Shown here piece after piece: positions 13,997 through 24,123 of a DNA stretch of 33,280 nucleotides (position 1 is its first letter; each line of letters begins with the position of its first letter). The notes beneath the pieces were generated by a model, which was given only the letters and a program-made list of their open reading frames with translations, was not told the DNA's origin and did no database searches. Source of the stretch: Actinomycetes bacterium (lineage in GTDB: Bacteria > Actinomycetota > Acidimicrobiia > Acidimicrobiales > RAAP-2); NCBI GenBank assembly GCA_021823525.1, contig JAKANY010000018.1, positions 1 to 33,280 of the forward strand, read 5' to 3'. A program made the translations under genes and the position numbers.

Positions 13997-15733
13997 GTGC
14001 CGGTGGTCCGCCTCGCACTCGCCCAGATGAACGCGGTGGTCGGCGGGCTGGCCGACAACGTGGCCACCATCGGGCGCCTGCGCACCCTGGCCGCCGCGGC
14101 CGGGGCAGACCTGGTGGTGACCCCCGAGCTGGCCCTCGTGGGCTACCCGCCCGAGGACCTCCTGCTCAAGGAGGGGTTCATCGAGGCCGCGCGCGCCGCG
14201 CTGCACGTGGTGGCCGAGGGGCCCGGGCCCGCGACGCTCGTGGGCACGGTGCTGGCCGAGGGGCCCACCGTGGCGCTGGCGGCCTCGGGCGACAGCCGCG
14301 ACGTGCCGGCGGGTCCCGAGCGCCCCCGGGTCGCCAACGCCCTGGCGGCCCTGGATCAGGGATCCATCGTCGCCATCGCCACCAAGCGCCTCCTGCCCAA
14401 CTACGACGTGTTCGACGAGCGCCGCTACTTCCGCCGGGGCGTGGGCCCCCACGCGGTGGTCAACGTGCGCGGCGTGGCCGTCGGGCTGCTGATCTGCGAG
14501 GACGTGTGGGCCGCGGCCGGCCCGGCCGCCGAGCTCGCCGCCCAGGGCGCCACGCTGCTGGTGGTGGCCAACGCCTCGCCCTTCGCCCGGGGGCGGCGCC
14601 TCGAGCGCGAGCGCATGCTGATCGAGCGCGCGCGCGAGGTCGGCTGCCCGATCGCCTACGTCAACCTGGTCGGGGGTCAGGACGAGCTGGTCTTCGACGG
14701 CCAGAGCGTCGTGGTGGACGCCCGGGGCCACGTCCTGGCCCGGGCGGCGGCCTTCGACGAGGCGCTGGCGGTCGTGGACGTGGACGCTCGCGCCTCCACT
14801 GCGGGGGTGCCTCTGGCGGTCCGGGGGCCGAACCCCGTGCCGCGCGCGGGCCTGGTGAGCGAGCCCGCCGACGACGTGGCCGAGATCTACCAGGCGCTGG
14901 TGGTTGGCACGCGCGACTACCTGCGCAAGAACGGGTTCCGCTCGGTGGTCCTGGGCATGTCGGGCGGGATCGACTCGTCCCTGGTGGCGACCGTGGCCGT
15001 GGACGCGGTGGGCGCGGCCGCCGTGCGCGGGGTCGCGCTGCCCAGCCGCTACTCCTCACCGGGCTCGCTCACCGACGCCGCCGAGGTGGCCCGCCGGCTC
15101 GACATCGACCTGGCCGTCGTGCCCATCGAGGCGGTGCACGCGGCGATGGCCGGCGCGCTCGCGCCGGTGCTCGGCGGCGAGCCCATCGGGCTCACCGACG
15201 AGAACCTCCAGTCGCGCATCCGCGGCGTCGTGCTGATGGCGCTGTCCAACGCCACGGGCGCCATCGTGCTCACCACGGGCAACAAGTCGGAGATGGCCAC
15301 GGGCTACTCGACGCTCTACGGCGACTCGGCGGGCGGCTTCGCCGTGATCAAGGACGTCCCCAAGACCCTCGTCTACGAGCTGTGCCGCTACCGCAATGAG
15401 CGCGCGCGGCGCGACGGCGACCTGGAGCCGGTGCCCGCCTCGGTGCTGGACAAGCCGCCCTCGGCCGAACTGCGCCCCGATCAGCGCGACGACCAGTCCC
15501 TGCCCCCCTACGAGGAGCTCGACCCGCTGCTGGAGCTCTACGTCGAGCGGGACTTCACCGCCGAGGCGATGGTGGCCCTGGGCCACGACCCGGAGCTGGT
15601 GGTGCGCATCGTGCGGCTGGTGGACTCGAGCGAGTACAAGCGGCGCCAGTCGCCCCCCGGGGTGCGCATCTCGTCCAAGGCCTTCGGCCGGGACCGGCGC
15701 ATGCCGATCACCAACGCCTTCCGCCCGGGTTGA
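13997..15733 (+). CDS. nadE: glutamine-dependent NAD+ synthetase
   Basis: 578 residues. Catalyses the last step of NAD synthesis: ATP-dependent amidation of deamido-NAD, using ammonia released from glutamine by its own glutaminase domain. The N-terminal nitrilase-type domain shows the triad Glu44 (TPELALVGY), Lys130 (ATKRLLPNY) and Cys167 (LICEDVW). The synthetase domain starts around 290 and has the PP-loop SGGIDSS at 322-328 and TTGNKSEMATGYSTLYGD. Length fits the bacterial two-domain type. It stands divergent from the glutamine synthetase operon, which supplies its nitrogen donor. Confidence 0.95.
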   Translation: MPVVRLALAQMNAVVGGLADNVATIGRLRTLAAAAGADLVVTPELALVGYPPEDLLLKEGFIEAARAALHVVAEGPGPATLVGTVLAEGPTVALAASGDSRDVPAGPERPRVANALAALDQGSIVAIATKRLLPNYDVFDERRYFRRGVGPHAVVNVRGVAVGLLICEDVWAAAGPAAELAAQGATLLVVANASPFARGRRLERERMLIERAREVGCPIAYVNLVGGQDELVFDGQSVVVDARGHVLARAAAFDEALAVVDVDARASTAGVPLAVRGPNPVPRAGLVSEPADDVAEIYQALVVGTRDYLRKNGFRSVVLGMSGGIDSSLVATVAVDAVGAAAVRGVALPSRYSSPGSLTDAAEVARRLDIDLAVVPIEAVHAAMAGALAPVLGGEPIGLTDENLQSRIRGVVLMALSNATGAIVLTTGNKSEMATGYSTLYGDSAGGFAVIKDVPKTLVYELCRYRNERARRDGDLEPVPASVLDKPPSAELRPDQRDDQSLPPYEELDPLLELYVERDFTAEAMVALGHDPELVVRIVRLVDSSEYKRRQSPPGVRISSKAFGRDRRMPITNAFRPG

Positions 15734-15839
15734 CCTAGTCAAACGGGGCGGCGGCGCCGCTAGGCTGGGCGGCCCGCCAGCGTGGTTGCACCCACCCGTA
15801 TAACAGAGATGTCCGGGTGGTGCGGGACGGAAGGAGACC

Positions 15840-16789
<950 letters not shown>

Positions 16790-16793
<4 letters not shown>

Positions 16794-17563
16794 CCTCCGG
16801 GGTGGCGGGCCCGCGAGCGGCCCAGCACCGCGGCCAGCCCCAGGACCACCACGCTGACCAGGTACGGCGTGCGCGAGCGGGACCCGGTGCGCGCGCGCAC
16901 CGGGTGCGTGAAGCTCAAGATGGGCCACTGGCGGTCGTGGGCCAGGCGGGCGAGCGCCCGGTCGGGGTTGACGGCGTAGGCGTGTCCGACGGCCTCGAGC
17001 ATCGGAGCGTCAGTCTCGGAGTCCGAGTAGGCGAAGGACTCGGACAGGTCGATGCCGCGACGCTGCGCCAGCTCGACCATGGCGACCACCTTGTTCGGCC
17101 CCTGGGCGAAGAACTCCATCTCGCCGGTGAACTTCCCCTGGTCGTCGACGCGGGCGCGCGAGGCGATGGCCCCGGTGATGTTGAGCAGCGCCGCGAAGGG
17201 CTCGACGATCTCGCTGGGCGAGCTCGAGACCAGCCAGACCTCGTCGCCCCGGCCCCGGTGGTAGTCGATGAGCGCTCGCGCCTCGGCGTAGACCAGGGGC
17301 TCGATGACCTCGTCGAGGGTGCTGGCCACCAGCTCGCGCATCTCGTCGCGGTCCCAGCCCCGCGTGACCTTGAGCACGGCGCGGCTCATGCGCGCCAGGC
17401 GGTCCTCGCTGGCGCCGAAGCGCAAGAAGAGCATCTGGGTGACGACCGCGCGCACCAGGGTGCGCCGGTGCAGCAGCCCGCGGGCGTGCAGCTGGGGCCC
17501 CAGGGCCACCAGGGAGGACTTGGCGATGACCGTCTTGTCCAGATCGAAGAAGGCCGCCCGCAC
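16790..17563 (-). CDS. HAD-IB family phosphatase with C-terminal membrane anchor
   Basis: 257 residues. HAD phosphohydrolase of the SerB-like IB subfamily: motif I AFFDLDKTVIAKSS, motif II LVSSSP, motif III Lys in NKVVAMVEL and motif IV YSDSETDAPMLE. The last 30 residues hold a hydrophobic segment (YLVSVVVLGLAAVLG) with basic ends, a likely membrane anchor. Actinobacterial relatives are often annotated as HAD-IB family hydrolases; the substrate is unknown. The GTG start lies 6 nt after TAGCAT. An ATG at 17571 is in another frame and is not used. Confidence 0.88.
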
Positions 17564-17569
17564 GGCCCC

Positions 17570-17575
17570 ATGCTA
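17570..17575 (-). promoter_or_regulatory. -10 box TAGCAT of the HAD gene
   Basis: Minus-strand TAGCAT, 6 nt (GGGGCC), then GTG 17563; leaderless pattern. Confidence 0.45.
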
Positions 17576-17585
17576 CGGCTGGTGC

Positions 17586-18254
17586 CTAGCCGACGAAGGC
17601 CTCGGCGCAGTCCTCGGCGGCCTCGGCGCGCGCCAGCAGGATGACGTGGTCGTGCTCGAGGAAGCGCATCGACGGGGTCGGCGTCAGCGGCTGGTCCTGG
17701 CGCACCACGGCCACGACGCGCACCGCGTCGCTCAGGCGCAGCTCGTCGAGCGTGACCTCGTTGGCCACGGCCGGCGAGTCCGAGGCCAGCGTCACCTCCA
17801 TGAGCCGCATCCGCCCGTCGGCCAGGTCCAGGAGGTTGATCATCGACCCGACCTCGACGGCCTCGTCGACCAGCGAGGTGATCAGCGCGGGGGTCGACAC
17901 CGACACGTCCACGCCCCAGCTCTCCGAGAAGAGCCAGGCGTTGCGCGAGTTGTTGATGCGCGCGATCACCCGCGGGACCCCGAACTCCTGCTTGGACAGC
18001 CAGCTCACCACCAGGTTGTCCTCGTCGTCGCCGGTCGCCGCGATGACCACGTCGACGTTGCGCAGGTCGGCGGTGACCAGCGAGGAGTACTCGCAGGCGT
18101 CGGCGGCCATGACGTTGACGCCCGGCAGCAGGGTCTTCAGGCGCTCGGCGACGGTCGTGACCTGCTCGAGCAGCGTGACCTCGTGGTGCCGGTCCAGCAG
18201 GTCCAGGGCGATCGCCGTGCCCACCGAGCCGCCCCCGGCGATGACGACCCTCAC
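17586..18254 (-). CDS. TrkA/RCK potassium transport regulatory protein (second of a pair)
   Basis: 222 residues. RCK_N Rossmann domain with the nucleotide-binding GGGSVGTAIALDLL near the start and ATGDDEDNLVVSWLSK, then a TrkA_C (RCK_C) domain at about 140-215. RCK proteins bind NAD(H)/ATP and, at RCK_C, sometimes c-di-AMP, to gate K+ channels or transporters. The GTG start overlaps the stop of the first TrkA gene as GTGA. This two-gene arrangement equals ceoB/ceoC of mycobacteria. No TrkH/KtrB channel gene is present in the window. Confidence 0.93.
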   Translation of the reverse strand: MRVVIAGGGSVGTAIALDLLDRHHEVTLLEQVTTVAERLKTLLPGVNVMAADACEYSSLVTADLRNVDVVIAATGDDEDNLVVSWLSKQEFGVPRVIARINNSRNAWLFSESWGVDVSVSTPALITSLVDEAVEVGSMINLLDLADGRMRLMEVTLASDSPAVANEVTLDELRLSDAVRVVAVVRQDQPLTPTPSMRFLEHDHVILLARAEAAEDCAEAFVG

Positions 18255-18913
18255 GGCCGCCTCCCCTGGAGCAGGCCGCGCAGCTCGTCGAGGCCCTCGG
18301 TGGTGACGAGGAACTCCAGGGTGTCGTCCTCCTGGGCGAAGAGGCCCTCGATGCTCACCCGGCCCGTGCCGCCGCGGATCAGGCCCACGACGCGCACGTG
18401 CTCGCCGAGGTTGAACTCGTGCAGGGGCCGCCCGGCCAGGGCGTCGGGGACGATGCGCTCGACCAGGTGCATCGAGCCCGCCCCGTCGGACCACTCGATC
18501 GAGTCGTCCGAGGGCAGGAGCCAGCGCTGGACCTGCTGGGTGGTCCAGCGCGACGTGGCCACCGTCGGGATCCCGAGCTTGAGGTAGATCTCGGCGCGCT
18601 GGGGGTCGTAGATGCGCGCCACGACGTTCTTGATGCCGTAGGTGTCGCGCGCGATGCGCGCGCACAGGATGTTGGTGTTGTCCCCGCTGGTCACCGCGGC
18701 CAGGGCGTCGGCGTGGCGCGCCTCGGCCTTGAAGAGGATGTCGCGGTCGAAGCCCGACCCCACCAGGGTCTTGCCGTGGTAGCGCGTCAGGCGGCGCAGG
18801 GCGTCGCGGTTCTTGTCGATGATGACCACGGAGTGGCCCGCGTCGGCCAGGCTCATGGCCAACTCGGAGCCCACACGGCCGCAGCCGACCACGATGACGT
18901 GCACGGGGTCCAT
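18251..18913 (-). CDS. TrkA/RCK potassium transport regulatory protein (first of a pair)
   Basis: 220 residues. N-terminal NAD-binding fold with VGCGRVGSELAMSLADAGH and the acidic strand-end VVIIDKN, then TSGDNTNILCARIAR and an RCK_C domain near the C-terminus (GRPLHEFNLGEHVRVVGLIR). First gene of the trkA pair, probably forming a hetero-oligomer with its partner. It is divergent from the KimA-like permease, 66 bp apart, so both sides probably share control. No convincing -10 with the usual spacing is seen before ATG 18913. Confidence 0.93.
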   Translation of the reverse strand: MDPVHVIVVGCGRVGSELAMSLADAGHSVVIIDKNRDALRRLTRYHGKTLVGSGFDRDILFKAEARHADALAAVTSGDNTNILCARIARDTYGIKNVVARIYDPQRAEIYLKLGIPTVATSRWTTQQVQRWLLPSDDSIEWSDGAGSMHLVERIVPDALAGRPLHEFNLGEHVRVVGLIRGGTGRVSIEGLFAQEDDTLEFLVTTEGLDELRGLLQGRRP

Positions 18914-18966
18914 CGAACCACACCGCTCGCACGAGCCGCAACTGGGCGCCGCCCGGCGGGGTCGCT

Positions 18967-18972
18967 TAGTGT
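18967..18972 (+). promoter_or_regulatory. -10 box TAGTGT of the KimA-like gene
   Basis: TAGTGT is followed by 7 nt and GTG 18980. There is no ribosome-binding site before that start, which fits a leaderless mRNA. Confidence 0.5.
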
Positions 18973-18979
18973 ACTCCTG

Positions 18980-21349
18980 GTGTCTGAGGCCGACAAGCAG
19001 ATCTCGAGCAACACGCCGGTCCTGACGTCGCACGCCAACGTCTCGGTCGTCTACCCCGAGACGCTGGGCTACCGCCTCAAGCGCCTGCTGCTGGGGCGGC
19101 CCCTGGTCTCCGAGCAGCTGAGCGCCGAGCGCCTGGGCCGTACGGTCGCGCTGGGGGTGCTGGCGCCCGACTGCATCTCCTCGTCGGCGTACGGGACCGA
19201 GGAGATCCTCGTCCAGATGACGCCCTTCATCGGGCTGGCCGCCTTCAGCCTGGTGGTGCCGGTCATGTTCGTGATCCTCGGGGTGCTCTTCTTCGTCACC
19301 ACCTCGTACCTCGACGTGATCAAGTACTACACGACCGCGGGCGGCTCCTACGTGGTGGCGCGCGACAACTTCGGCCCGCGCGTGGCCCAGGTGGCGGCCG
19401 TGGCCCTGCTCATCGACTACATCGTCACCGTCGCGGTCCAGTGCTCGGCCGGCACCGCCGCCCTGACGAGCGCCTTCCCGACCCTCACGCCCTACACGGT
19501 GCCCATCACCGTGGCCGTCGTGATGGTCCTGATCTTCGGGAACCTGCGCGGCCTGCGCGAGGCGGGCAGCTACTTCGCCTTCCCCACGTACTTCTACATC
19601 GCGATGCTCGGGATGACCATCGTGGTGGGCTACGTCAAGGAGGCCCTGGGCACCCTGCACCACGTCGCGACGCCGGCCGCCCACCTGCTCGTCGGCCACC
19701 ACTTGGGCCAGCGCGGGTCGGGACTCCTGATGGGGCTGGCCTTCCTCACGCTGCTGCGCGCCTACGCCAACGGCGGCTCCTCGCTGACGGGCCTCGAGGC
19801 GATCTCCAACGGCGTGGCCTCGTTCCGGCGCCCCGAGTCGCGCCACGCCCGCCAGGTGCTGGTGACCATGGCCTCGGTGCTGGCCTTCCTGCTGCTGGGC
19901 ACGACGCTGCTCGCGGCCTGGACCCACGCGCTGCCCTTCGCGGCGGGCACGCCGACGGTCGTCAGCCAGGAGGTGCGCGCGGTCTTCGGCGCCAGCGGCG
20001 CCGGGCACCTCGTCTTCCTGCTCGTGCAGTTCGCCACCCTGCTGATCCTCTACACGGGGGGCAACACCTCCTTCAACGGCTTCCCCTTCCTGGCCAACTA
20101 CGTGGCGACCGACCAGTACCTGCCGCGCCAGCTGACCAAGCGCGGCCACCGCCTGGCCTTCTCCAACGGCATCATCGTGCTGGGCATCGTGTCCCTGGTG
20201 CTGATCCTGGTCTTCCGCGCCCAGGTCGACGCGCTGATCGCCCTGTACGCCATCGGCGTGTTCACCGGCTTCACCATGGCCGGCGCGGGCATGGTCGCGC
20301 GCCACCTGCGCGAGCGCGAGGGCCGCTGGCGCTTCGGCGTGGTGGCCAACGCCGCCTCGGCCACCGTCACGGCGCTCGTGGTGCTGATCTTCATCCTGGC
20401 CAAGTTCACCGAGGGCGCCTGGATCATCGTCGTCGTGGGCCCCCTGATGTACTGGAGCCTGATCCGCTTCAACCGCCAGTACGTGCTCGAGGACCAGGCC
20501 TTCGAGGCCAGCCGGGCCCGCTCGCTCGCGTCGATCCGCATGAACCGGGTCGTCGTCTTCGTCGACCACTACGACCTGGTCACCGAGCGGGCGCTGCGCT
20601 ACGTGACCTCGCTCAACGCCTACTCGGTGCGCGCGGTGCACTTCGACATCGACCCCATGGTCACCAAGCGCCTCGAGCAGGCCTGGGGGGCGGCCAACAC
20701 GGCCTCGTCGCGCATCCCCCTGGAGGTCGTGGAGTGCGAGGACCGGCGCGTGGACCGCGCCGCCCTGGAGCTGGTGGCCGACGTGGTGCGCGACCCCGAC
20801 GTGTTCTGCATGGTGATCCTGCCGCGGCGCGGCTACCCCTCGCGGCTCCAGCGGCTGCTCCACGACCGCACCGCCGACGCGATCGCGGGTGCCATCATGC
20901 ACGTGCCGCGCACCGCGGCCACCATCATCCCCTACCGCATGGCGCCCTCGCGGGCGGCCGCGGGCGTGGCGCCCAACCAGCCGGTCAGCGAGCAGGTGGT
21001 GCGCGGCGGGGTGCGCGAGGACGCCCACCTCAAGGCCGACGTGCGCCTGGCCGAGCGCTCCGGCGGCGCCTTCCCCATCGGGGCCCTGCGCCAGCGCCAG
21101 AACGCTGAGATCGCCGGGCGGGTGCGCGCCATCGCCGTCAACCACGAGGGGGGCAGCCACGAGCTGCGCTGCGTGATCGCCGACCCGTCGGGCTCGGTGA
21201 CCCTGGTCTTCCAGGGCCGCAGCGCCGTCCCGGGCATCGAGCGGGGCACGCGGCTGCTGGTGCGCGGGACGGTCACGTCGCTGCGGCGCGAGGCCGTGAT
21301 CCTCAACCCGCAGTACGAGATCGTCGCGGCGTCGGGCGCGGAGGAGTAG
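18980..21349 (+). CDS. KimA-like APC-superfamily potassium permease with USP-like and OB-fold domains
   Basis: 789 residues. Residues about 60-500 are an APC-type transporter core of some 11-12 membrane helices (SSSAYGTEEILVQM, TTAGGSYVVARDNFG, LLIDYIVTVAVQ, GNLRGLREAGSYFAFPTYF). These blocks resemble KimA, the K+:H+ symporter of Bacillus subtilis. A cytosolic USP-like domain follows from about 513 (RVVVFVDHYDLVTERALRYV). The last part (about 705-785) reads as an OB-fold (AEIAGRVRAIAV, GSVTLVFQGRSAVPGIERG, LNPQYEIV), like the separate OB-fold protein near ceoB/ceoC in Mycobacterium. The GTG was chosen from the -10 spacing. Divergent from the trkA pair, which supports a role in K+ homeostasis. 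Confidence 0.87.
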   Translation: MSEADKQISSNTPVLTSHANVSVVYPETLGYRLKRLLLGRPLVSEQLSAERLGRTVALGVLAPDCISSSAYGTEEILVQMTPFIGLAAFSLVVPVMFVILGVLFFVTTSYLDVIKYYTTAGGSYVVARDNFGPRVAQVAAVALLIDYIVTVAVQCSAGTAALTSAFPTLTPYTVPITVAVVMVLIFGNLRGLREAGSYFAFPTYFYIAMLGMTIVVGYVKEALGTLHHVATPAAHLLVGHHLGQRGSGLLMGLAFLTLLRAYANGGSSLTGLEAISNGVASFRRPESRHARQVLVTMASVLAFLLLGTTLLAAWTHALPFAAGTPTVVSQEVRAVFGASGAGHLVFLLVQFATLLILYTGGNTSFNGFPFLANYVATDQYLPRQLTKRGHRLAFSNGIIVLGIVSLVLILVFRAQVDALIALYAIGVFTGFTMAGAGMVARHLREREGRWRFGVVANAASATVTALVVLIFILAKFTEGAWIIVVVGPLMYWSLIRFNRQYVLEDQAFEASRARSLASIRMNRVVVFVDHYDLVTERALRYVTSLNAYSVRAVHFDIDPMVTKRLEQAWGAANTASSRIPLEVVECEDRRVDRAALELVADVVRDPDVFCMVILPRRGYPSRLQRLLHDRTADAIAGAIMHVPRTAATIIPYRMAPSRAAAGVAPNQPVSEQVVRGGVREDAHLKADVRLAERSGGAFPIGALRQRQNAEIAGRVRAIAVNHEGGSHELRCVIADPSGSVTLVFQGRSAVPGIERGTRLLVRGTVTSLRREAVILNPQYEIVAASGAEE

Positions 21350-21402
21350 GGTCACCCTCCCGAAGGGGTCCCGAGGGGCCACGACCCGGTGATGAGGTAG
21401 GC

Positions 21403-24123
21403 ATGGCGCGAGCATTGGTGATCGTCGAGTCCGTGGCCAAGGCCACGCGCATCCAGGCGATGCTCGGCGACGACTTCGTCGTCAAGCCCTCGGTGGGCCA
21501 CATCCGGGACCTGCCCCAGAGCGCGACCGAGATCCCCGCGTCGGTCAAGGGCGAGCCGTGGGCGCGCCTGGGGATCAACCCGGAGGACCACTTCAAGCCC
21601 GTCTACGTGGTCAGCCGGGACCGCACCAAGGTCGTCTCCGAGCTGCGCGCCGCGCTCAAGGGGGCCGAGGAGCTGTACCTGGCCACTGACGAGGACCGCG
21701 AGGGGGAGGCCATCGCCTGGCACCTGCTCGAAGTGCTGCGCCCGCGGGTGCCGGTCAAGCGGATGGTCTTCCACGAGATCACCCCGGCGGCGATCGAGCG
21801 GGCCGTGCGCGAGACGCGCGACCTCGACACCCGCCTGGTCGACGCCCAGGAGGGGCGCCGCTTCCTGGACCGCCTGGTGGGCTACGAGGTCTCGCCGGTG
21901 CTGTGGCGCGCCGTCGACAAGGCCCGCTCGGCGGGCCGCGTGCAGTCGGTGGCGATCCGCCTGGTCTGCGAGCGCGAGCGCGAGCGCATGGCCTTCCGCT
22001 CGGCGCGCTGGCACGACGTGGTGGCGACCGGGGCCGTGGCGGGCGGTCAGTTCGAGGCGCGCGTCGAGTCTCTCGACGGCCGGGCGCTCGCGACGGGCAA
22101 GTCCTTCGACGCGACGGGCCGCGCCAGCGACGCGTCGACCCTCCTGCTTGACGAGGAGGCGGCCGCGAGCCTGGCCACGCGCCTGGTGGGCGCGCCGTGC
22201 GCCGTCGCGTCCATCGCCGAGTCCCCCCGCACCCAGCGGCCCCAGCCGCCCTTCATGACGTCGTCGCTGCAGATCGAGGCCAGCCGCAAGTTGCGCTTCG
22301 ACCCCGAGCGCACCATGCGCGCCGCTCAGCGCCTCTACGAGCAGGGGTGGATCACCTACATGCGCACCGACTCGACGACGCTCTCGTCCGAGGCACTCGA
22401 GGCCGCCCGGGCGCAGGCCACCGCCCTCTACGGCGCCGCCTACGTCGCGCCCGCCCCGCGCCGCTACGACCGCTCGGTCAAGAACGCCCAGGAGGCCCAC
22501 GAGGCCATCCGACCCGCGGGCGCCGAGTTCCGCACCCTCGACGAGGCCCAGTCGGCCCTGGCCGGCGACGAGCTGGCCGTCTACGAGCTGATCTGGAAGC
22601 GCACGCTGGCCTCCCAGATGGTCGACGCCCGGCTGCGCCAGCGCCGGGTGCGCCTGCGCGCACGGGTCGCGGGACCCGACGCCGAGGTCGAGCTCAGCGC
22701 CAGCGGCCTGACCATCGAGTTCGCCGGCTTCCGGCGCGCCTACGTGGAGGGCACCGACGACCCCGAGGCCGAGCTGGCCGACCAGGAGCGGATCCTGCCG
22801 GCCCTGGCCGAGGGCGACGCCGTGGACCTGGTGGCCACCGAGGCGCGCGACCACCAGACCCAGCCGCCCGACCGGTACTCCGAGGCCACCCTGATCAAGC
22901 AGCTCGAGGACCTGGGCATCGGGCGCCCGTCGACCTACGCGTCGATCATGAAGACCATCGACCGGCGCGGCTACGTGTGGAAGAAGGGCAAGTCCCTGGT
23001 GCCAGCCTTCCGGGCCTTCGCCGTGGTGAACCTGCTGGAGCGCTACTTCCCGGACCTGGTCGACTACCGCTTCACCGCGGCCATGGAGGACGACCTCGAC
23101 GCGATCGCCGACGGCCACCAGGAGCTCGAGCCGTGGTTGGGGCGCTTCTACTTCGGCGACGCCGCTGCCGACAGCGACTTCGCGCGCCGCGGCCTGCACC
23201 GCGCCACCGCCGAGGCCGGCGACTTCGACTTCGCCGCGATCAACTCGGTGGCCCTGGGAGTCGCCCCGGACGGGGAGCCGGTCTCGGTGCGCTCGGGCCG
23301 CTACGGCCCCTACCTCGTCCACGGGGAGGACCGCGTCTCGATCCCCGAGGCGACCGAGCCCGACAGCCTCACCGTCGAGCGGGCCCTCGCGCTGCTGGCC
23401 GCGCCCTCGGGGGACCGGGTGGTGGGCGCCGACCCGGCCAGCGGCCACGAGATCGTGCTCAAGACCGGCCGCTACGGCCCCTACGTCCAGGTCGACGACG
23501 GCAGCGGCGCCAAGCCCAAGACGGCGTCCCTGCTCTCGACGATGTCCCCCGAGACCCTGACGCTGGCCGAGGCCCAGTCGCTGCTCACCCTGCCGCGCGA
23601 CCTCGGGCCGCACCCCGCCGACGGCGAGCCGGTGCTCGCCCAGAACGGCCGCTACGGCCCCTACGTCACCTGGGGCAAGGAGTCGCGCTCGGTCCCCGAG
23701 GAGCAGATCCTGACCATCACGCTCGACGAGGCCCTCGCGCTGCTGGCCCAGCCCAAGGCCCGGGGTCGGCGCGCCGCGGCGGGCCCGCTGCGCGAGCTGG
23801 GCGAGGACCCCGTCACGCACCGGCCGGTGGTCGTGCGCACGGGACGCTTCGGCCCCTACGTCACCGACGGCGAGTCCAACGCGACGCTGCGCCTGGGCGA
23901 CACGCCCGAGACCATCACGCTCGAGCGCGCGGGCGAGCTGCTGGCCGAGCGGCGCAACGCCGAGCCCTCCTCACGCCCCCGTGCGACCAAGCGCGCCGCG
24001 AGCCCGGCCGCCAAGCGGCCCGCGCGGCGCACGCCGCCGAGCCCCGCGACGGCCAAGGTCGTGCGGGCCGGCCGCACCCCGCGCGCCGGGGGCGGCGCGA
24101 CGCGCGGGCGGGGCCCCTCGTGA
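21403..24123 (+). CDS. topA: DNA topoisomerase I
   Basis: 906 residues. Type IA enzyme that relaxes negative supercoils. TOPRIM domain at the start (ALVIVESVAKA, then ATDEDREGEAIAWHL with the DxDxE acids), catalytic Tyr319 in GWITYMRTDS, and AQEAHEAIRP. The C-terminus has no zinc fingers but four GR(Y/F)GPYv repeats (around residues 632, 688, 748 and 813), the usual actinobacterial form, and ends in a Lys/Arg/Pro/Ala-rich basic tail of about 55 residues, which in mycobacterial and streptomycete enzymes aids processivity. The leader 21350-21402 can fold a small hairpin (CCCTC 21355-21359 with GAGGG 21373-21377). Start of the topA-tmk-holB unit. Confidence 0.97.
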   Translation: MARALVIVESVAKATRIQAMLGDDFVVKPSVGHIRDLPQSATEIPASVKGEPWARLGINPEDHFKPVYVVSRDRTKVVSELRAALKGAEELYLATDEDREGEAIAWHLLEVLRPRVPVKRMVFHEITPAAIERAVRETRDLDTRLVDAQEGRRFLDRLVGYEVSPVLWRAVDKARSAGRVQSVAIRLVCERERERMAFRSARWHDVVATGAVAGGQFEARVESLDGRALATGKSFDATGRASDASTLLLDEEAAASLATRLVGAPCAVASIAESPRTQRPQPPFMTSSLQIEASRKLRFDPERTMRAAQRLYEQGWITYMRTDSTTLSSEALEAARAQATALYGAAYVAPAPRRYDRSVKNAQEAHEAIRPAGAEFRTLDEAQSALAGDELAVYELIWKRTLASQMVDARLRQRRVRLRARVAGPDAEVELSASGLTIEFAGFRRAYVEGTDDPEAELADQERILPALAEGDAVDLVATEARDHQTQPPDRYSEATLIKQLEDLGIGRPSTYASIMKTIDRRGYVWKKGKSLVPAFRAFAVVNLLERYFPDLVDYRFTAAMEDDLDAIADGHQELEPWLGRFYFGDAAADSDFARRGLHRATAEAGDFDFAAINSVALGVAPDGEPVSVRSGRYGPYLVHGEDRVSIPEATEPDSLTVERALALLAAPSGDRVVGADPASGHEIVLKTGRYGPYVQVDDGSGAKPKTASLLSTMSPETLTLAEAQSLLTLPRDLGPHPADGEPVLAQNGRYGPYVTWGKESRSVPEEQILTITLDEALALLAQPKARGRRAAAGPLRELGEDPVTHRPVVVRTGRFGPYVTDGESNATLRLGDTPETITLERAGELLAERRNAEPSSRPRATKRAASPAAKRPARRTPPSPATAKVVRAGRTPRAGGGATRGRGPS

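Noticed and set aside
15730..15804. Single clear promoter for the sigma factor gene
   Set aside because: TTGACC at 15730, TAGGCT at 15761 and TATAAC at 15799 do not form a pair with 16-19 bp spacing, so I only mention the -10 candidates.
18914..21415. Minus-strand frame extending the first TrkA gene by more than 800 codons
   Set aside because: The extra part is His/Arg/Gly/Asp-rich antisense of the KimA-like gene; the TrkA fold starts right at ATG 18913.
21352..23820. 822-codon minus-strand open frame
   Set aside because: Antisense of topA with low-complexity composition and no recognisable motif.
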